Shown one piece after another: positions 16,192-20,155 of a DNA stretch of 20,155 nt. Source of the stretch: CAYLZW01 sp964388085 (GTDB taxonomy: Bacteria > Myxococcota > UBA727 > CAYLZW01); assembly GCA_964388085.1 (NCBI GenBank), contig CAYLZW010000085.1:1-20155 (forward strand), read 5' to 3'. A program made the translations under genes and the position numbers. The notes under the pieces were generated by a model. That model was not told the DNA's origin and did no database searches. It saw only the letters and a list, made by a program, of their open reading frames with translations. Every line of letters starts with the position of its first letter. Positions within the stretch are counted from its first letter, which is position 1.

Positions 16192-17052
16192 ATGGACGCA
16201 CCCGAGAAACATTGCATCGACGCGAGCGAGGCCGACTTTCAGATCAAGGTGCTCGAGGAGTCGAAGCGGCGGCCTGTGGTCGTGGACTTCTGGGCCCCCT
16301 GGTGCGGCCCCTGCCGAACGCTCGGCCCCGTCCTCGAGCAGGAGGCGAAGTCGGCCGAGGGCGCGTTCTTGCTCGTCAAGGTGAACACCGACGAGGCCCC
16401 CGCCCTCTCGCAGCAGATGGGCATCCGCGGCATCCCGGCCGTGAAGGCCTTCGTGGACGGCAAGATCGTCGACGAGTTCACCGGCGCGCTGCCCCGCACG
16501 CAGGTGCGCGAGTTCCTGAAGGGGCTCAAGAAGGGGCCCGAGGACGAGCTCTTGCGCGAGGCCCTCGAGCTCGCGGAGCGCGGCAAGCTCGAGGACGCCG
16601 ACCAGAAGGCCCGCGCGGCGCTCGACATCGATGCCAAGCTGAACGTCGCCTGGGTGGTCCGCGCGCAGGCGGCCGTCTCCCGTCGCGCCTTCGACGAGGC
16701 CGAGCAGTTCCTCGCGAAGGCGGAGGGCGATCCTTCGCTCGCGAGCGCGATCCAGGCCATGCGCGCGCGGGCGTCCTTCGTGCGCGCGGTCGACCACGCG
16801 GACGACGAGCCCACGCTGCGCCAGCGCGTCGAGAAGAAGGACGATCCGGACGCCGCCCTCGGGCTCGCCGCCTACGAGGTCCTCGCGGGCCGCATGCAGG
16901 ATGCGTTCGATCGCCTCCTGCACGTACTGACCACGCACAGGAAGACGCACCGGGACGCGGCGCACAAGCTCATCCTGGCGCTCCTGCCCCTCGTCGACGA
17001 CGCCGAGCGCGGCCGCGAGATGCGCAAGAAGCTGTCGGCCGCGCTCTATTGA
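16192..17052 (+). CDS. cnoX: Thioredoxin-TPR protein, CnoX/YbbN family
   Basis: A 286-residue protein. Residues about 10-110 form a thioredoxin fold with the intact active site WCGPC (37-41), followed by 'VNTDEAPALSQQMGIRGIPAVKAFVDGK', which contains the cis-proline. From about 120 to the end is a helical region with TPR character ('LLREALELAERGKLEDADQKARAAL', and a C-terminal half of the same type). This is the architecture of CnoX/YbbN. E. coli CnoX protects proteins from oxidation and hands them to chaperones; it lacks the CxxC, whereas many homologues, like this one, keep it and may also reduce disulfides. The start ATG at 16192 is supported by GGAGGG upstream. A small membrane gene follows 7 bp after its stop. 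Confidence 0.9.
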   Translation: MDAPEKHCIDASEADFQIKVLEESKRRPVVVDFWAPWCGPCRTLGPVLEQEAKSAEGAFLLVKVNTDEAPALSQQMGIRGIPAVKAFVDGKIVDEFTGALPRTQVREFLKGLKKGPEDELLREALELAERGKLEDADQKARAALDIDAKLNVAWVVRAQAAVSRRAFDEAEQFLAKAEGDPSLASAIQAMRARASFVRAVDHADDEPTLRQRVEKKDDPDAALGLAAYEVLAGRMQDAFDRLLHVLTTHRKTHRDAAHKLILALLPLVDDAERGREMRKKLSAALY

Positions 17053-17059
17053 GCTCCCC

Positions 17060-17650
17060 GTGGCCGTTCTTCCCGTCGTCGACTTGCCTCCCGCCGTGGC
17101 CAGCGTCCTCGCGCGCGGCGAGGTGACCCACTGGCACGCACAGCCCATCCGGCACGCGAACGGCCGGGGGGTGTGGCTCATCATGGCGGGGGGCGTCGTC
17201 TTCACCGGCGCCAGCGTGGCCGCCCTCGTCGACGTCGCCGCACGGCTCGTCGGGGGCGTCAGCGTGGGCGGCCTCGCGTCCCTCGGCCTGGCGCTGTTCT
17301 TCGTCGTATTCTCGCTGATGCTGCTGGTATGGCCGCTGCTCTCGTACTCGAGCATGCGGCGCACGCACATCGTCATCACCGATCGACGCGTGCTCTCGGT
17401 GCTGCTCCCGCGCGGGGCCGGCAAGGCAGCGCGCGTGCGCTCCTTCTCGCACGCGGAGTGCACCGATGCCGCCCTCGCCCGACGACGAGGAGCCTCCGCC
17501 ACGCTCGTGCTGCGAGAGCGCGTACGCGAGCGGGCCAGCGACGGACAGACCGTCTACGAGTGGGACGCCCTGCACGGTCTACCCGACGCGGAGCGCGCGC
17601 TCGCGATCTTGCGCGCGCTGCGCGGCGAGGAAGACACCAGCGCGGGCTGA
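17060..17650 (+). CDS. Small membrane protein with PH-like C-terminal region
   Basis: A 196-residue protein starting at a GTG 7 bp after the thioredoxin-TPR gene, so the two are probably co-transcribed. It has two membrane segments, near residues 40-62 (VWLIMAGGVVFTGASVAALV) and 72-95 (LASLGLALFFVVFSLMLLVW). Next comes 'HIVITDRRVLSVLLPRG', the TDxRV strand typical of bacterial PH-like domains, then 'TVYEWDALHGLPDAERALAIL', which resembles the late strand and C-terminal helix of such domains. No catalytic motif is seen. Its stop lies in a perfect palindrome shared with the convergent gene's stop. Confidence 0.78.
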   Translation: MAVLPVVDLPPAVASVLARGEVTHWHAQPIRHANGRGVWLIMAGGVVFTGASVAALVDVAARLVGGVSVGGLASLGLALFFVVFSLMLLVWPLLSYSSMRRTHIVITDRRVLSVLLPRGAGKAARVRSFSHAECTDAALARRRGASATLVLRERVRERASDGQTVYEWDALHGLPDAERALAILRALRGEEDTSAG

Positions 17651-17658
17651 CGTCAGCC
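17645..17658. repeat. Perfect 14-bp palindrome covering two convergent stop codons
   Basis: GGCTGACGTCAGCC is its own reverse complement. The TGA of the plus-strand gene (17648-17650) and the TGA of the minus-strand gene (17655-17653) are its two symmetric halves. Only two bases separate the genes. There is no T run, so it is not a classical terminator. It may be a protein site, or a consequence of symmetric stop contexts. Confidence 0.6.
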
Positions 17659-18396
17659 AGCCCGACCGGAGGCGACCGGCAACATGGTCATGAAGTCACG
17701 CGGGCACTCGCCCTCTTCCTTCAGGATGTCCACGCGCCGCCGGAGCTGGGTGCGCAGCTCGCGCAGGTCGGCCTCGCTGTCGACCTTGAACTCGATGCGC
17801 GCGCCTTCGTCCTGGATGTCGTAGTCGACGCGCGCGGGCGGGAGCGCCTCGAGCTCGGGATCGTCGACGTCCCGCGCGGAGGCGACCTCGCGCTGCGTGT
17901 TCATGAGCCGTCGCGCGCGCTCCTGCACCGCGCGCGCGTCCTCTTCGCTGGCGGCGGTGAACTCGAGCGCGATGCCATCGACGACGTCGACCATGCTCAC
18001 GCGCGTGCCCTCGACCCGCGCCGGGCACGAGCTGGCGGCGATATAGTCGCGCGCGCGGACCCGCGATCGATCGAGGCGGCGATCGCCCCGCTCGCCTCTC
18101 TGCCGCTCGCCTCTCTGCTCGGCGCGCGCGTCTTCCCGCGCCTGTCGTCGAGCCTGCCGCTCCCGGGACTCGCGCCGCCCCTCCCGGACGTCGCGCTTCG
18201 CTCGCTCGCGGGCTGCACGCGAGCCCGCGTCCCGCGTGCGCGTATCGTCGTCGTCGTCATCGCTGTCGACGCGCTCGTCCCTCTCGGCGCGCTGGGGGTC
18301 GGCGGGCGGCTCGTTGAACACGTCCGACACGGTCTGGCAGCCGAGCGGCGCACACGCGATGGCCGCTGTCACGAGCACGATGCGTTGCCTCTGCAT
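17653..18396 (-). CDS. Putative lipoprotein with a long Arg/Glu/Asp low-complexity segment
   Basis: A 247-residue protein. The N-terminus MQRQRIVLVTAAIACAPLGC is a lipoprotein-like signal with C20, though PLGC is not an ideal lipobox. Residues about 35-117 are almost entirely R, E, D, A and Q, including a run of six Asp (DSDDDDDD) and repeated 'RER/GER' steps; this part is probably disordered or a long charged helix. From about 118 the composition becomes normal ('YIAASSCPARVEG', 'VSMVDVVDGIALEFTAASEE', then 'VDYDIQDEGARIEFKVDSEADLRELRTQ'). That looks like two similar alpha/beta units on either side of residue 175. The start has GGAGGAG 4-5 bases upstream, inside a short hairpin. Function is unknown. 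Confidence 0.75.
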   Translation of the reverse strand: MQRQRIVLVTAAIACAPLGCQTVSDVFNEPPADPQRAERDERVDSDDDDDDTRTRDAGSRAARERAKRDVREGRRESRERQARRQAREDARAEQRGERQRGERGDRRLDRSRVRARDYIAASSCPARVEGTRVSMVDVVDGIALEFTAASEEDARAVQERARRLMNTQREVASARDVDDPELEALPPARVDYDIQDEGARIEFKVDSEADLRELRTQLRRRVDILKEEGECPRDFMTMLPVASGRAG

Positions 18397-18400
18397 GACT

Positions 18401-18418
18401 CCTCCGTAGGTTCGGAGG
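18401..18418 (-). promoter_or_regulatory. Hairpin holding the Shine-Dalgarno of the charged lipoprotein gene
   Basis: On the minus strand CCTCCG (18418-18413), AACCTA and CGGAGG (18406-18401) form a 6-bp stem with a 6-base loop. The CGGAGG half is the core of the Shine-Dalgarno, just upstream of the ATG (18396-18394). Folding would hide the ribosome-binding site. The same CCTCC sequence also mimics the anti-Shine-Dalgarno of 16S rRNA. The rest of the gap up to 18510 shows only minor GC-rich inverted repeats. Confidence 0.45.
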
Positions 18419-18510
18419 GCGTGATGCAGAGGGCACGCCAGCGGCGCTCGCGCCGTCGTCCGCGACGAGGACGCTCAACGCAGGCCGTGCGATCGCGGAC
18501 GGAGCGGCGC

Positions 18511-19524
18511 CTACGCGCGCGGCCCCTTTGGGTACTTCGGTCCGTGCAGCACCCGGCGCTGCACGGTCTTCACCAGGTGCCCGCACAGCAGCAGGATCGT
18601 CGACGAGTAGAAGATCCACAGCACGACGATCATCAGCGTGGCGAAGCTGCCGTAGAGCGCGCCGAGGTCGGTGAAGCGATCGAGGTAGATCTCGTAGGCC
18701 AGGCGCGCGAGCTGCCAGAGCGAATAGAAGGCGCCGCCGCCGACGAGCGCGAAGCGCAGCTGCACCGTCTGCCGCGTGAAGGCCTTCACCATGAGCGCGA
18801 AGCCGCCCACGATGACGACCGCCTCCACGAGACCGGCGCCCCAGGAGCCCGGCTGGAGCGGCCCGCGCAAGAGCTCCGCCATGGCAGGGGGAAGACGCTC
18901 GACGACGGTGCGCAGCAGAGACACCACGAAGCGCATCGCCAGGAAGGCGACGACCACGGCCGCCACGAAGCCGCCGAAGAAGAGCTTCGAGAGCACCACG
19001 TTGCGGGGCGCCCCGAGCGCGCTGCGCGACACACCTGGGCGGCGCGCGTCCGGCTCGACGCCGGCGAAGACGTGCGCGAACGAGTACTCGAGCGCGCGGA
19101 ACACCTGGCTCGCGGTGAACAGCAGCGCCGTGAGGCTGAACACGCCGAGGCCGCCGCGGTTGTCGATGATGCGCCGGAGGTCCTCCTCGAAGCCATCGCC
19201 GAGATACGGGATCCCCCGACGCAGCTGCGCCATGACGTCGTGCAGCAGGCGCGCCATCTCCTCCGGGCTGTCGCCGCCGATGCCGTGCAGCACATAGCCG
19301 GCCGCTGACGCGAACAGCACGATGAGGGGGATGAGCGAGAGGATGCCGTAGAACGCGACCGCCGCCGCGTACATGAGCCCGTGCCCGACGACGAAGTCGG
19401 CCAGCACGCCCTCGAGCAGCTCGTAGATCTCCCCCAGCGCGCGGTGACGGCGCACGGCGTCGAGGCGGGCCTTGGCGAAGGCCGCGATCCTGGCTCTGAA
19501 CCGCTCGTGAAGCTTCGGGCGCAC
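18511..19524 (-). CDS. YihY/BrkB-family inner-membrane protein
   Basis: A 337-residue integral membrane protein with about six membrane segments. The family hallmarks are 'MYAAAVAFYGILSLIPLIVLFASAAG' near residues 51-76, 'LGVFSLTALLFTASQVFRALE', and the final 'LGALYGSFATLMIVVLWIFYSSTILLLCGHLVK'. YihY/BrkB proteins were once named ribonuclease BN by mistake. Their transport or envelope role is not settled. Between the early helices, a soluble loop (about 80-125) contains an acidic/arginine segment. The start is a GTG at 19524 with GCAGGG immediately before it, which is closer than usual. It follows der by 82 bp on the same strand. Confidence 0.92.
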   Translation of the reverse strand: MRPKLHERFRARIAAFAKARLDAVRRHRALGEIYELLEGVLADFVVGHGLMYAAAVAFYGILSLIPLIVLFASAAGYVLHGIGGDSPEEMARLLHDVMAQLRRGIPYLGDGFEEDLRRIIDNRGGLGVFSLTALLFTASQVFRALEYSFAHVFAGVEPDARRPGVSRSALGAPRNVVLSKLFFGGFVAAVVVAFLAMRFVVSLLRTVVERLPPAMAELLRGPLQPGSWGAGLVEAVVIVGGFALMVKAFTRQTVQLRFALVGGGAFYSLWQLARLAYEIYLDRFTDLGALYGSFATLMIVVLWIFYSSTILLLCGHLVKTVQRRVLHGPKYPKGPRA

Positions 19525-19556
19525 CCCTGCGTTTGTAGCGCAAAGGGTGGTGGTGG

Positions 19557-19598
19557 CGCGCTGCCCGTACGCGTGCGGTGGTTTCGCGGGGCAGCGCG
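19557..19598 (-). terminator. 10-bp inverted repeat downstream of der, no T tract
   Basis: A perfect 10-bp inverted repeat, CGCGCTGCCC (19557-19566) and GGGCAGCGCG (19589-19598), is separated by 22 bases. It lies just after the der stop and before the YihY-family gene. No run of T follows on the minus strand (the next bases are CCACCACCACC). It is a weak terminator, an attenuator or an mRNA-stabilising hairpin, not a textbook rho-independent terminator. Confidence 0.35.
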
Positions 19599-19606
19599 AG
19601 CCCGCG

Positions 19607-20155
19607 TCACCGGCGCTTCTTCGCCGCGACCTTCTTCTTCGCCGTCTGCTTCTTCGCCGCGACCTTCTTCTTCGCGGTCTTCTTCTTGGCGGTCTTCTTC
19701 TTGGCGGTCGTCTTCTTCTCGATGCCGACCTTCTTCTGCCGCTGCTTCTTCGGCCCCTTCTTGCCGCGAAGGGCGACCGCTCGCTTGCGCGCCTCGATGT
19801 TCTTGGCCTTCCCCGCCTCGTCCCCTCGCTGGCGGAAGATGACGCGCAGCGGGGAGCCGCTGAAGCCGAACACCTCGCGGAGGCGGTTTTGCAGGTAGCG
19901 CCGATAGGAGAAGTGCACGCCGGCGGGATCGTTCGTCGCGATGACGAAGGTCGGCGGCCCGACGGCGACCTGGGCGCCGAAGTAGAGCTTCACGCGCCGG
20001 CCCTTGTTCACGGGCGGCGCGTGCGCCTTCACGGCGTCCTCGATGAGCCGGTTCACGCGGCTCGTGGGCACGCGCAGGAAACACTCGCGCGCGACGCCCT
20101 GGGCCACGTCGAGGAGGTCGAACACCTTGCGGCCGGTCAGCGCCGAGGCGAAGCG
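19607..20155 (-). CDS. der: GTPase Der (EngA), C-terminal part with lysine-rich tail (5' end outside window)
   Basis: The frame runs off the right edge of the window, leaving 182 visible residues. It begins in the second GTPase domain's G5 region ('ASALTGRKVFDLLD') and passes through the KH-like domain. Typical segments are 'RVPTSRVNRLIEDAVKAHAPP', 'GRRVKLYFGAQVAVGPPTFV' and 'FSYRRYLQNRLREVFGFSGSP'. Der is a double GTPase required for 50S ribosomal subunit assembly. In most bacteria it ends shortly after the equivalent of 'LRVIFRQR'. Here about 72 more residues follow, first mixed ('DEAGKAKNIEARKRAVALRG'), then almost only K, A and T in repeats such as TAKKKTAKKKVAAKK. This resembles histone H1-like or bacterial Hc1-like tails. 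Confidence 0.95.
   Translation of the reverse strand, partial: RFASALTGRKVFDLLDVAQGVARECFLRVPTSRVNRLIEDAVKAHAPPVNKGRRVKLYFGAQVAVGPPTFVIATNDPAGVHFSYRRYLQNRLREVFGFSGSPLRVIFRQRGDEAGKAKNIEARKRAVALRGKKGPKKQRQKKVGIEKKTTAKKKTAKKKTAKKKVAAKKQTAKKKVAAKKRR

Noticed and set aside
16098..16217. N-terminal extension of the hypothetical gene up to 16217
   Set aside because: It would overlap the start of the divergent thioredoxin-TPR gene and is Arg/Pro/His-rich. The ATG at 16097 has a good ribosome-binding site.
17173..19308. A 711-codon plus-strand open frame across the lipoprotein and YihY-family genes
   Set aside because: It is antisense to a clear YihY-family membrane protein and has no domain-like sequence.

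Overview
The window is very GC-rich and gene-dense. Most coding regions carry large open frames on the opposite strand, as expected from strong G/C bias at third codon positions. The organism is most likely a Myxococcota (former deltaproteobacterial) bacterium, probably from the Polyangia/Sandaracinus-type lineages. This is inferred from composition, a receiver-DUF4388-like protein, a stand-alone GspE-N-type protein, Tat plus GMC oxidoreductase genes, many lipoproteins, and a lysine-rich 'AKKK' tail on a housekeeping GTPase. It looks like ordinary chromosome. I see no transposase, phage gene, CRISPR array, rRNA or tRNA.

Layout. (1) 3-1459, plus strand: the 3' end of sdhA and complete sdhB. 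A 15-bp tandem array follows the sdhB stop. (2) 5601-1419, minus strand: a tight operon of mnmA, a MATE transporter, a membrane protein with a PH-like C-terminus, and an exported YARHG-like protein. The last two junctions overlap by 4 bp (GTGA). The final gene reads through the tandem array and ends inside sdhB. (3) 5730-6938, plus: an orphan GspE N-terminal-like/GAF-like protein. (4) 9460-6959, minus: a degenerate metallophosphoesterase-like gene, rnc and queG, essentially end to end. (5) 9571-13326, plus: a receiver-like/DUF4388-like regulator, a short Tat-signal protein and a GMC oxidoreductase. (6) 16097-13275, minus: an unrecognised protein, a ChaN-family lipoprotein and an exported lipase whose 3' end overlaps the GMC gene. 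(7) 16192-17650, plus: a CnoX/YbbN-type thioredoxin-TPR protein and a small PH-like membrane protein. (8) 20155-17653, minus: der (5' end outside the window), a YihY/BrkB-family membrane protein and a charged lipoprotein.

How the genes fit together. Much of the window is housekeeping: the respiratory chain (SdhAB), tRNA wobble-base modification (MnmA and QueG both act on position 34), RNA processing (RNase III), ribosome assembly (Der) and redox protein folding (CnoX-like). The accessory part is 9571-14327, where a regulator with a probable non-phosphorylatable receiver precedes an exported oxidoreductase pair and faces an exported lipase. The least ordinary signals are decayed signature residues in two regulatory or enzymatic folds, short tandem repeats grown from gene 3' ends, a terminator hairpin inside a coding sequence, and the histone-like tail on Der. 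I do not see a clear multi-gene defence or biosynthetic system.
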